64,000 nucleotides of DNA from Halomonas sp. QHL1 (GTDB lineage Bacteria > Pseudomonadota > Gammaproteobacteria > Pseudomonadales > Halomonadaceae). A model generated the notes under the pieces. The model was not told the DNA's origin and searched no databases. It saw only the letters and a list, made by a program, of their open reading frames with translations. The position numbers and the translations under genes are program-made. Location of the stretch: the NCBI RefSeq assembly GCF_001882345.1, contig NZ_MINL01000001.1, positions 1,697,705 to 1,761,704 on the forward strand, read 5' to 3'. This document shows positions 7,650 through 15,722 of this stretch, piece by piece (position 1 is the first letter of the stretch; the number at the start of each line of letters is the position of its first letter).

Positions 7650-9317
7650 CTAGCCCTCAGCCAGCATCCAACCGGCGGCCTTCTCCGCAATCATCAGCGT
7701 GGGCGAGTTCGTATTGCCGCTGGTGATGGTTGGCATAACGCTCGCATCAGCCACCCGCAGTCCTCTAACGCCGCGCACTCGCAGCCGTGCATCCACCACT
7801 GCCATGGCATCATCCTCGCGGCCCATTTTTGCGGTGCCAACGGGGTGGAAAATAGTCGTGCCAATATCACCGGCCAGCCGGGCCAGCTCATCGTCGCTTT
7901 GGTACTCGACGCCGGGTTTCACCTCTTCCGGCGCGTATTTGGCAAACGCAGGCTGCTCGGCGATACGCCTCGTCACCCGTAGAGAATCCGCGGCGACCTT
8001 GCGATCTTCAGGAGTACTCAGGTAATTGGGAGAAATCGCCGGGGCCTGACGCGGGTCGCTGCTTTTAAGTCGCACGGTGCCCCGGCTGGTAGGGTTCAAA
8101 TTGCATACACTGGCGGTAATTGCCGGGTACGGGTGCAGCGGCTGTCCAAAGGCTTCCAGGCTTAGCGGCTGCACGTGATACTCAATATTGGGGTGCGGCT
8201 GATCCTGGGCACTGCGGGTAAAAGCGCCCAGCTGCGAAGGTGCCATGCTCATCGGCCCAGAGCGTTTAAGCAGGTACTCAAGGCCAATTCCCGCTTTACC
8301 CCACAGCGTGCTGGTCATGGCATTGAGGGTTTTACCGTTGTTAATGCGATATATCGAACGAATCTGCAGGTGATCCTGCAAATTCTCGCCGACGCCCGGC
8401 AACTCATGCTCGACCTCAACGCCGTGCTCACGCAGTGTCTCTGCGGGCCCCACGCCGGAAAGCTGAAGTAGATGTGGCGTACCAATAGCGCCCGCAGAAA
8501 GCACCACTTCTGAACTGCCACCTTCCTTGCTTAACATCGCACGCTGGGTTTTACCTCCGCGCTCTACCTCCACACCTATGCAGCGCAATTCCTCCGCTCT
8601 CTGAAAAAGCAGCCGATTGACCTGGGTGGAGTGCCATAGCGTTAAGTTGTCGCGTTTCAACGCGGGGCGTAAAAACGCTTTGGCCGTATTCCAGCGCCAG
8701 CCCGAGCGCTGATTGACCTCAAAGTAGGCCACGCCTTCGTTAGAGCCGCGGTTAAAATCGTCGGTACGCGGGATGCCCGCCTGCACGGCAGCTTCGGCGA
8801 AATCATCCAGCACCTGCCACTTAAGGCGCTGCTTTTCGATCCGCCACTCGCCACCGTGGCCGTGAAAGTCGCGGTGTTTTGCATCAGCATCGCCGCCCTC
8901 GTCCAGGCGGTAGTGGTCTTCGTGTTTGATAAAGTCGGGAAGGCAGTTCTCCCAGCGCCAAGCGTCGTCGCCGGTGACTTCCGCCCAGTGGTCGTAGTCC
9001 CGGGCCTGGCCGCGCATATAGATCATGCCGTTGATGCTGGAGCAGCCGCCCAGGGTTTTCCCCCGCGGGTAAATCAGCGAACGTCCATTGAGCCCTTTAT
9101 CGGGCTCAGTGCGAAACAGCCAATCGGTGCGTGGGTTATTAATGCAGTAGAGATAGCCCACCGGAATATGAATCCAGTGATAGTTATCGCGACCGCCCGC
9201 CTCTATCAGCAGCACCTTATTATTGGGATTGGCGCTCAAACGATTCGCCAGCAGGCACCCCGCGGTGCCTGCGCCGATCACGATATAGTCGAAATTGTTA
9301 TTGGTGGGTTCTGACAT
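7650..9317 (-). CDS. GMC-family FAD dehydrogenase, probable 3-hydroxypropionate dehydrogenase
   Basis: A 555-residue flavoprotein of the glucose-methanol-choline family. It shows the FAD-binding GAGTAG (15-20), an ADP-binding E/A (LLIEAGG), the signature PRGKTLGGCSSINGMIYMRG, and the C-terminal catalytic region with His about 491 (FHPVGTAKMG) and Asn about 535 (GNTNSP). It resembles choline dehydrogenase. Its position 26 bp after mmsA with a divergent LysR gene matches the hpdH-mmsA-LysR arrangement known from Pseudomonas denitrificans, where the GMC enzyme oxidises 3-hydroxypropionate to malonate semialdehyde. A true BetA would normally sit beside betB and betI, which are absent. The substrate is therefore inferred from context. 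Confidence 0.8.
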   Translation of the reverse strand: MSEPTNNNFDYIVIGAGTAGCLLANRLSANPNNKVLLIEAGGRDNYHWIHIPVGYLYCINNPRTDWLFRTEPDKGLNGRSLIYPRGKTLGGCSSINGMIYMRGQARDYDHWAEVTGDDAWRWENCLPDFIKHEDHYRLDEGGDADAKHRDFHGHGGEWRIEKQRLKWQVLDDFAEAAVQAGIPRTDDFNRGSNEGVAYFEVNQRSGWRWNTAKAFLRPALKRDNLTLWHSTQVNRLLFQRAEELRCIGVEVERGGKTQRAMLSKEGGSSEVVLSAGAIGTPHLLQLSGVGPAETLREHGVEVEHELPGVGENLQDHLQIRSIYRINNGKTLNAMTSTLWGKAGIGLEYLLKRSGPMSMAPSQLGAFTRSAQDQPHPNIEYHVQPLSLEAFGQPLHPYPAITASVCNLNPTSRGTVRLKSSDPRQAPAISPNYLSTPEDRKVAADSLRVTRRIAEQPAFAKYAPEEVKPGVEYQSDDELARLAGDIGTTIFHPVGTAKMGREDDAMAVVDARLRVRGVRGLRVADASVMPTITSGNTNSPTLMIAEKAAGWMLAEG

Positions 9318-9343
9318 TAGTCGGCTCCGGTAACGTGTGGGCG

Positions 9344-10855
9344 TTACTTCGCCGTGGGCATTACAAACTCAGCCCCGGCATCAATCGAATCTGACCAGCG
9401 CTGCATAATCGATTTCTGCTTGGTGTAGAAACGCACGCCCTCTTCGCCGTAGGCGTGAGTATCACCAAACATCGAGCGCTTCCAGCCGCCAAAGCCGTGC
9501 CACGCCATAGGCACCGGAATGGGCACATTGATACCTACCATGCCGACCTGAATGCGGCGGCCAAACTCCCGCGCTACCGTGCCGCTTTCGGTAAAGCAGC
9601 TAACGCCATTGCCGAACTCATGGTCGTTAATCAACTGGATCGCGGTGGCAATATCCGGCACTCGCACGCAGACCAGCACCGGGCCAAAAATCTCCTCTTT
9701 GTAGATCGTCATCTCGGGAGTGACCTGGTCGAACAGCGTGCCGCCCATCCAGAACCCGTCGGCGCACTCCTCGCCTGCCGATGAGGCATTAAAGTTGCGG
9801 CCATCGACCACCAGTTCAGCGCCTTCAGCCACGCCTTTTTCGATGTACCCGGTAATCCGCTGGTGGGCTTGGCGAGTCACAATGGGGCCCATTTCCGCAT
9901 CCAGCTGCATGCCATCTTTTACTTTCAGTGCTTTAGCTCGCTCCGCCAATGCCGGGACGACCTTATCCGCCACATCGCCGACCAACACCGCCACGCTAAT
10001 CGCCATACAGCGCTCGCCGGCAGAGCCATAGGCGGCACCGATCAGTGCGTCGACAGCTTTATCCAAATGCGCATCCGGCATTACCACCATATGGTTTTTG
10101 GCCCCGCCCAAAGCTTGAATGCGCTTGCCGTTGCGCGCGCCACGCTCATAGATGAGATTGGCAATCGGCGTTGAGCCCACAAACGACAGCGCTTTAACGT
10201 GAGGATGGTCGATGAGCGCTTCCACGGAGTCTTTATCACCCTGCACAACGTTGAACACGCCGTCGGGCAGGCCCGCCTGCTTCAACAAATCGGCCATCAG
10301 CAGCGAAGCGCTGGGGTCGAGCGGGCTGGGTTTCAAAATAAACGTATTACCCGCCGCTATTGCCAGCGGGAACATCCACATCGGCACCATGGCCGGGAAA
10401 TTAAATGGCGTTATACCAGCCACGACACCTAACGGCTGGCGCATCGTCCAGTTATCGATCCCTGTGCTCACTTGCTCGGTGTAATCGCCCTTTAACAACT
10501 GTGGGATACCGCAGGCGAATTCCACAATATCGATACCGCGGGCCACTTCACCCTGGGCATCGGTGAACACCTTGCCGTGCTCTTTGGTAATCGCTTCGGC
10601 TAGCTCATCTTTATGCGCGTTTAACAGCTCTAAAAACTTGAACATCACCCGGGCGCGTCGAATGGGTGGGGTATCGGCCCAGGCGGGAAAAGCGGCTTGG
10701 GCGGCCTCTACCGCGGTATTGACGTCCGCCGGGGAAGCCAGCGATACACGACCGGTAACACGGCCGGTGGCGGGGTTGAATACATCCTGAGAGTGAGAAG
10801 ATTCACCAGCGCTGACCTGGCCATTAATAAAGTGTTGAATCGCTGTTGTTGTCAT
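9344..10855 (-). CDS. mmsA: CoA-acylating methylmalonate-semialdehyde dehydrogenase
   Basis: A 503-residue aldehyde dehydrogenase. The catalytic Cys is at about 283 ([10 protein letters not shown]). The region that carries the general-base Glu in ordinary aldehyde dehydrogenases reads ALGGAKNH, without that Glu. This is the hallmark of the CoA-acylating MmsA group, which converts (methyl)malonate semialdehyde plus CoA and NAD+ to propionyl- or acetyl-CoA. It is the first gene of a two-gene unit with the GMC dehydrogenase and is transcribed divergently from a LysR gene. With the GMC enzyme it would complete 3-hydroxypropionate breakdown; valine catabolism or beta-alanine use are alternatives. 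Confidence 0.92.
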   Translation of the reverse strand: MTTTAIQHFINGQVSAGESSHSQDVFNPATGRVTGRVSLASPADVNTAVEAAQAAFPAWADTPPIRRARVMFKFLELLNAHKDELAEAITKEHGKVFTDAQGEVARGIDIVEFACGIPQLLKGDYTEQVSTGIDNWTMRQPLGVVAGITPFNFPAMVPMWMFPLAIAAGNTFILKPSPLDPSASLLMADLLKQAGLPDGVFNVVQGDKDSVEALIDHPHVKALSFVGSTPIANLIYERGARNGKRIQALGGAKNHMVVMPDAHLDKAVDALIGAAYGSAGERCMAISVAVLVGDVADKVVPALAERAKALKVKDGMQLDAEMGPIVTRQAHQRITGYIEKGVAEGAELVVDGRNFNASSAGEECADGFWMGGTLFDQVTPEMTIYKEEIFGPVLVCVRVPDIATAIQLINDHEFGNGVSCFTESGTVAREFGRRIQVGMVGINVPIPVPMAWHGFGGWKRSMFGDTHAYGEEGVRFYTKQKSIMQRWSDSIDAGAEFVMPTAK

Positions 10856-11007
10856 GAGGAGTACCTGTTTTAAGAACGCATGCTGAGAGCGTGTGCAAAG
10901 AGCTTACCTTCAGCCTAGCCTACTGGGCCCTGCGAACGGATCAATTGAGTTATTTAAAAGCCAGTTATAAGCTCTGCTAATATCACAGCACGTATTTGAG
11001 GGCCATC
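10856..11007. promoter_or_regulatory. Divergent mmsA / LysR promoter region
   Basis: A 152-bp gap between two divergent starts. It holds an AT-rich block around 10945-10985 with TTGAGTTATTT and GTTATAAGC elements. This is the expected place for a LysR operator and overlapping promoters. No single T-N11-A box stands out. Confidence 0.45.
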
Positions 11008-11916
11008 ATGCAAGAGTACGCCACCCTACGCGCCTTCGTGGCCGTTGCACGAACGGGCAGCGTGTCACGCGCCGCAGAACAGTTGCACCTAACCCAACCG
11101 GCCATTAGCCTAAAGTTGAAGCAGCTGCAGGCGAATATAGGACTCACGCTGTTTAGTCGGCGCCCTCAGGGTCTAGCGCTGACGGCCGACGGCCATGCGT
11201 TATTACCTGCAGCTGAAAAAGCCCTGGCCAGCGCTCAGGCGTTTGAGCAAACCGCCGGAACGTTACACAGCACGCTGCGCGGCAAGCTCTCAATCGGTAC
11301 CATTGTCGACCCCGAATTTCTACGTCTGGGGGCTTTTTTACGCCGCCTAATGGCCCGTGCGCCGCAGTTAGAAACCGAACTGCACCATGGTATGAGTGGC
11401 AGCGTGCTTAATCGCATTGAACAGAGGGATTTAGATGTTGGCTTTTACCTGGCGCCGCCTGCGCAAGGCCCTGGAGAAGGCCATGAGGCGCTGGCTTGGC
11501 GTGAGCTAACCCACTTTGATTATCACGTAATAGCCCCTTCAGGCTGGGAAAACCGACTCACTGATACCCGTTGGGAGCACTTAGCCACGCTGCCCTGGAT
11601 CGTTACGCCACAGGATTCCGCCCACCACCGGCTGTTAAAGCAGGCGCTGGCACCGAGCGGCGCAGTTCCCAACCGGGTAGCCCAAGTGGATCAGGAGGCC
11701 TGCATGCTTGACCTGGTACGCGCAGGCGTTGGTCTAAGCCTGGCCCGAGACGCCCTAGCGATGACCGAGCGCCAAGAGAGCGGCCTAGCGGTAGCGGAGA
11801 ATATTCGTCTGCCCTGCGCGTTAAGCTTTATTTGGCGTCATGAAAGCACCAACGAATCGACTGTCAACGCTGCGCTCAGTACGCTGGATGAGGTATGGCC
11901 CCATCGTCTAGGTTAA
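11008..11916 (+). CDS. LysR-family regulator, probable controller of mmsA operon
   Basis: A 302-residue LysR-type regulator. The N-terminal winged helix is residues 1-60 (TLRAFVAVARTGSVSRAAEQLHLTQPAISLKLKQLQ). A PBP2-like effector domain follows (about 90-300; KLSIGTIVDPEFLRLG begins it). An upstream TTG at 10996 is in frame, but the ATG at 11008 has the better GAGG ribosome site. Divergent placement next to mmsA is the classic arrangement for a LysR protein and its target. By analogy with the Pseudomonas 3-hydroxypropionate system, the effector may be 3-hydroxypropionate; this is inference. Confidence 0.9.
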   Translation: MQEYATLRAFVAVARTGSVSRAAEQLHLTQPAISLKLKQLQANIGLTLFSRRPQGLALTADGHALLPAAEKALASAQAFEQTAGTLHSTLRGKLSIGTIVDPEFLRLGAFLRRLMARAPQLETELHHGMSGSVLNRIEQRDLDVGFYLAPPAQGPGEGHEALAWRELTHFDYHVIAPSGWENRLTDTRWEHLATLPWIVTPQDSAHHRLLKQALAPSGAVPNRVAQVDQEACMLDLVRAGVGLSLARDALAMTERQESGLAVAENIRLPCALSFIWRHESTNESTVNAALSTLDEVWPHRLG

Positions 11917-12024
11917 GTCATAAAAAAAGGGTTGTGAGAAAGGGGCTGTAAGGAAAGGGAACACCAAGCCACTAATCGACTCAATAATAGGCAGTAACTT
12001 GCCCCCGCCACTGGAGTGCTTGCA

Positions 12025-12663
12025 ATGATCCGACTGCCCCTTCTTCGTCCATTCACGCTTGGTGTGTTGGCTGCCGCAGGCCTAGCCAGCCCTTCGCTTC
12101 AAGCTCAGTCCTCTCAACAACAGAGCAGTGCAGAAGCGACCTTTGCCGGTGGCTGCTTCTGGTGTATGGAACCGCCGTACGATGACCAACCCGGCGTCAG
12201 TGCGACTATTTCCGGCTATATCGGCGGCGAGCTTGAGAATCCCAGCTACGAAGATATTACCCGAGGTAACACGGGCCACGCTGAGGTCGTAAAGGTCGAG
12301 TACGATTCTGAGCAAATCAGCTACGTGCAGTTATTAGAAATTTTCTGGCGCAACATTGACCCCTTTGCGGTTGACCGCCAGTTCTGTGATGTGGGCGACC
12401 AATACCGCTCAGCGATCTTCTATCACGACGAAGCCCAGCGTGAACTGGCCGAAGCGTCCAAAGCCGACATGGAAGCGCGCTTTGACCGGGAGATCGCCAC
12501 CCAAATAGTACCAGCCACTACGTTCTGGCCTGCTGAGGAGTACCACCAGGACTATTATCAAAAGAACCCCGTGCGCTATAAGTTCTACCGCTACAGCTGT
12601 GGTCGCGACGGCCGCCTGGAAGAAGTGTGGGGTGAAGAAGCCGGTGGCCCGTCGTTTGAGTAG
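12025..12663 (+). CDS. msrA: Peptide methionine-S-sulfoxide reductase MsrA, exported
   Basis: A 212-residue MsrA that repairs methionine-S-sulfoxide. A Sec signal peptide spans about residues 1-28 (hydrophobic LGVLAAAGLASPSLQA), so the enzyme should be periplasmic. The active-site motif is GCFWCMEPPYD: catalytic Cys44 plus a second Cys47 where many MsrA proteins have Gly. Another Cys lies near the end (YSCGRDG) and may be the resolving residue. The GHAEVV and YRSAIF blocks are typical. A GTG at 12016 is in frame, but ATG 12025 has GGAG at the right distance. It appears monocistronic. Confidence 0.93.
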   Translation: MIRLPLLRPFTLGVLAAAGLASPSLQAQSSQQQSSAEATFAGGCFWCMEPPYDDQPGVSATISGYIGGELENPSYEDITRGNTGHAEVVKVEYDSEQISYVQLLEIFWRNIDPFAVDRQFCDVGDQYRSAIFYHDEAQRELAEASKADMEARFDREIATQIVPATTFWPAEEYHQDYYQKNPVRYKFYRYSCGRDGRLEEVWGEEAGGPSFE

Positions 12664-12736
12664 CAAGCGCTACAGCTTGAACACATTGGCTGGACTGATG
12701 GGTTGAACCGATGGGTTGAACCGATTGCTTTAATCG

Positions 12737-12765
12737 TTGCCAAAAAGATAACGCTGACGTTATGC
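12737..12765 (+). promoter_or_regulatory. Candidate sigma70 promoter for the SSADH-like gene
   Basis: TTGCCA, 17 bp, then TTATGC, lying about 110 bp before the start codon. The same gap also holds the palindromes GACCGGTC and ATCTATAGAT (12858-12867), the second next to the ribosome site. Confidence 0.35.
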
Positions 12766-12877
12766 ATGGTCGTTCTTTTTGTACTACAGTGACTGCGTAT
12801 CAATAATAGACCGGTCGATTAGGCGCCCAGGAGCTGGACGCTTTGGCAAAACCGTTGATCTATAGATAGGAGATCTT

Positions 12878-14260
12878 ATGAGCAACAGCATCAAAACGAT
12901 TAATCCCACCAATGGTGAAACCCTCAAAACTTATGCGCTAATGAGCAGCGCAGAAGCTAAGCAGGTAGTGGACGCCTGCTACGAGGCGTTTCTCGATTGG
13001 CGCCTAGAATCGCTGGAAAGCCGCGCTAAAACGGTCAAAGCTATTGGCCAAGCGATGCAAACGCATAAAGAAGAGCTTGCCGACCTGATGGTCAAAGAGA
13101 TGGGCAAACTGCCTTCTCAGGCCCGCCAGGAAGTTGATCTTTGCACCGGCATCTGTGACTACACCGCTGAACATGGCCCCAAAAAGCTAGCCGACGAAGA
13201 GCGTCAGCCTGGCAATGGCGAGCGCGGTTTTGTGACCTACTCACCGATGGGTGTGATCTACGGCATTCAGCCCTGGAACTTCCCCGCATATCAGGTAGTA
13301 CGCTACTCTATCGCCAATATTATGGCGGGTAACGGCGTGCTGCTAAAACACGCTGAAAACGTGACCGGCAGCGGCCTGCTGCTAGAAAAAATCTACCGCG
13401 AAGCGGGTCTTCCGGAAAACGTCTTCCGTACGTTGGTGATCTCTCACGATGTTTCTGATGAAGTGATTGCTCATTCTGCGGTACGTGGCGTAACCCTAAC
13501 GGGTAGTGATGGCGCAGGTCGCAAAGTCGCTGGCAAAGCGGCCGAACACCTTAAAAAGACCGTGCTTGAGCTGGGCTCTAACGATGCCTATCTAGTGCTC
13601 GATGACGCCGACATGGATGTCGCCATCGACACCTGCGTACAGGGGCGCGTCTACAACGGCGGGCAAACCTGCGTCGCGGCCAAGCGTTTTGTGGTCACTG
13701 AAAAGAACTACGAAACGTTTAAACAGCGCTATGTAGAACGCATGCAGTCGCTTAAAGCGGGAGACCCGACCCAAGAAGACAGCGACCTGGGCCCCATGGC
13801 TCGCGTGGATCTGCGCGATGGTCTCCACGACCAAGTGGAAGAGAGCGTGCGCAAAGGCGCGAAGATTCTCTGCGGTGGCGAAAAGCCATCCGGTAAGGGC
13901 GCGTTTTACCCGGTCACCGTGCTGGATAACGTCACCCCCGGACAGCCTGCTTATGACGACGAGCTGTTTGGCCCCGTCGCTGCGCTGATTCGTGCCAAAG
14001 ATGACGAAGATGCCATGCGCATTGCCAACGATAGCCGTTACGGCCTGGGCGGCGGCATCATCTCTAAAGATGTGAAACGCGCCACCGAACTAGCCAGCAA
14101 GTACTTTGATACCGGCATGGTATTCATAAACGGCTTTGGTGTTGCTACCCCGGAAATGCCTTTCGGCGGTGTTAAAAACTCCGGTTACGGTCGCGAGCAC
14201 GGCGGCTTCGGCATGCACGAGTTCGTCAATGCCAAGTCGGTGATTGTCGTTCAAGAGTAA
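12878..14260 (+). CDS. NAD(P)-dependent succinate-semialdehyde dehydrogenase (Sad/YneI type)
   Basis: A 460-residue aldehyde dehydrogenase, close in length and motifs to the short Sad/YneI branch of succinate-semialdehyde dehydrogenases. The Glu general base is at 231 (LELGSNDAY) and the catalytic Cys at 265 (NGGQTCVAAKRF). The cofactor loop QPWNFPAYQV and the end-motif MPFGGVKNSGYGREHG are present. It would oxidise succinate semialdehyde or similar aldehydes to the acid, feeding GABA or putrescine carbon into the TCA cycle. A strong AGGAG site lies before the ATG. It is flanked by its own terminator. Other small aldehydes remain possible substrates. Confidence 0.85.
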   Translation: MSNSIKTINPTNGETLKTYALMSSAEAKQVVDACYEAFLDWRLESLESRAKTVKAIGQAMQTHKEELADLMVKEMGKLPSQARQEVDLCTGICDYTAEHGPKKLADEERQPGNGERGFVTYSPMGVIYGIQPWNFPAYQVVRYSIANIMAGNGVLLKHAENVTGSGLLLEKIYREAGLPENVFRTLVISHDVSDEVIAHSAVRGVTLTGSDGAGRKVAGKAAEHLKKTVLELGSNDAYLVLDDADMDVAIDTCVQGRVYNGGQTCVAAKRFVVTEKNYETFKQRYVERMQSLKAGDPTQEDSDLGPMARVDLRDGLHDQVEESVRKGAKILCGGEKPSGKGAFYPVTVLDNVTPGQPAYDDELFGPVAALIRAKDDEDAMRIANDSRYGLGGGIISKDVKRATELASKYFDTGMVFINGFGVATPEMPFGGVKNSGYGREHGGFGMHEFVNAKSVIVVQE

Positions 14261-14296
14261 TGCAGTAAACGCTCATAATCGTGAGCGATAACCGAG

Positions 14297-14337
14297 AGCG
14301 CCGCTAGCTTTTCATTAGGCGAGCGGCGCTTTTTTTC
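14297..14337 (+). terminator. Rho-independent terminator after the SSADH-like gene
   Basis: A 9-bp perfect stem AGCGCCGCT/AGCGGCGCT with a 16-nt loop is followed by a T tract, 37 bp after the stop. Confidence 0.85.
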
Positions 14338-14350
14338 GTTTCGAGTACGA

Positions 14351-14839
14351 TTACGAGTTTAACTGTTGCCCGGAGGATCGACGCAGCCACAGCTTTATCC
14401 CAATCGCCATTACTACCCAGGTCACCAGCGCCGCAATCACATCGTCTAACACAATGCCAAAACCGCCGTTAACATACTCTGCCAGATGAATCGGCGGCGG
14501 CTTCAGGGCATCGAAAAAGCGATAAACACCGAATGCCAGCGCCATAACCAGCGGATGGCGTGCTGCCTGCAACCCAATGACCGCGAGCGGAAACGCCAAA
14601 TACTCATCGGCAACGATGCTGCCATGATCCAAACCGGCAAATTGCTGCGAGGCATAGTGACAAACCGGCACCGCAAGTATCAGCAAGGCAGCCATAACAG
14701 CGCCCTGCTGTCCCAATGGTCGACTCAGTAGCCACCAAGCTAATGGAATACCCAGTAGCGAACCGAGTGTACCCGGTGCAAACGGTGACTGCCCCAGCCC
14801 GAAGCCAGAGGCTAGCCACAAATTAACCGTATCCAGCAT
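14351..14839 (-). CDS. pgpA: Phosphatidylglycerophosphatase A
   Basis: A 162-residue membrane protein that removes phosphate from phosphatidylglycerophosphate to give phosphatidylglycerol. The PgpA motifs are all visible: SPFAPGTLGSL, IVADEYLAF, YRFFDALKPPP and GGFGIVLDDVIAA. Four hydrophobic segments fit the known topology. Its ATG overlaps the stop of the upstream TerB-like gene by one base (TAATG), indicating coupling. pgpA is more often found beside thiL, so the present neighbour is unusual. Confidence 0.93.
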   Translation of the reverse strand: MLDTVNLWLASGFGLGQSPFAPGTLGSLLGIPLAWWLLSRPLGQQGAVMAALLILAVPVCHYASQQFAGLDHGSIVADEYLAFPLAVIGLQAARHPLVMALAFGVYRFFDALKPPPIHLAEYVNGGFGIVLDDVIAALVTWVVMAIGIKLWLRRSSGQQLNS

Positions 14840-15585
14840 TAACCCGCCTGCTGCGCTTGGCGCTCAAGTTCGGCGGTCATCTCTTTAGGCAAGTTAAGCG
14901 CACTACCCAACTGATCAAGCCAGGCGCGCTCCATGGGGTTTTGATCGTCGGTCACGGCCACGCTGATCAGGTACATTTCACGGGCCGCCTGGGGGGAATC
15001 TGCTTCGCGGGCCAGCGCCTGAGCATCCAGCGGTGCTTTTAGCTGCTGCTCCACCCAGTTATGCATCTCCTGGTCGGCGCCTAGGGCGTCAATCTGCTCA
15101 GTAATCAATGCCTGCTCCTGCTCATCAATATGACCATCGGCCCGAGCAGCCATAATCATTGCCTGCAGTAGCTCAAGGCTGCGGCGCTCTTGATGCTCAC
15201 CGCTAAGCACTTCTACCCGCTCGCCCTCTGAGGCATTTTGGGCCGTATTTTGTTGCGCATTGCCATTTTTCGCCGCCTGAGAGCTCTGCCAAGCTTTCCA
15301 AGCCAGTACGCCCACACCGGCAATGGCACCATATTTCAGTGCCTTGCCGCCCATGCTGCGGCCGCGCTTGGAGCCAATCAACATACCCATGGCACCGCCA
15401 CCAAGCAGGCTTTTAACATCAAAGCCACTGGAGGAGCCACCGCCTTGACCGCTGCTATTGCCACCGCCTAGCTGCTTAGAGAGTCCGCTCAGCATGCCCT
15501 TAACATCGACACCACTGCTACTGCCGCCCTTCTGGCTACCGCCCGCTTGCTGCATCAGCTGCTGTAAAATCTTGCTTGCGTTCAT
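14839..15585 (-). CDS. TerB-like/DUF533 protein with Gly-rich linker and membrane segment
   Basis: A 248-residue protein. Residues 1-60 are Gly/Ser/Gln-rich (a low-complexity GGGSSSG linker type). One hydrophobic segment (about 62-95; GAMGMLIGSKRG and YGAIAGVGVLAW) may insert in the inner membrane. Residues about 130-245 form a helical TerB-like domain with the acidic metal-site pattern ARADGHIDEQEQ. This architecture is the DUF533/YebE family, whose function is not established, although TerB relatives are linked to stress and tellurite. It is the upstream partner of pgpA. Confidence 0.8.
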   Translation of the reverse strand: MNASKILQQLMQQAGGSQKGGSSSGVDVKGMLSGLSKQLGGGNSSGQGGGSSSGFDVKSLLGGGAMGMLIGSKRGRSMGGKALKYGAIAGVGVLAWKAWQSSQAAKNGNAQQNTAQNASEGERVEVLSGEHQERRSLELLQAMIMAARADGHIDEQEQALITEQIDALGADQEMHNWVEQQLKAPLDAQALAREADSPQAAREMYLISVAVTDDQNPMERAWLDQLGSALNLPKEMTAELERQAQQAG

Positions 15586-15722
15586 CCTTGTACTCCTAAG
15601 TAAGTATTATCTTTAGGGCCCGTTTAACGATTAACTCACTTTATAAAACATACTGTATGAACACAGCATGAACTGACGCCATCTTAGTCATTAAATGTCC
15701 CAGTCTTTAAATGACTTAGCCA

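Noticed and set aside
7650..9317. Calling the GMC gene betA (choline dehydrogenase of glycine-betaine synthesis)
   Set aside because: betB, betI and a choline transporter are absent, and the mmsA/LysR context points to another substrate.
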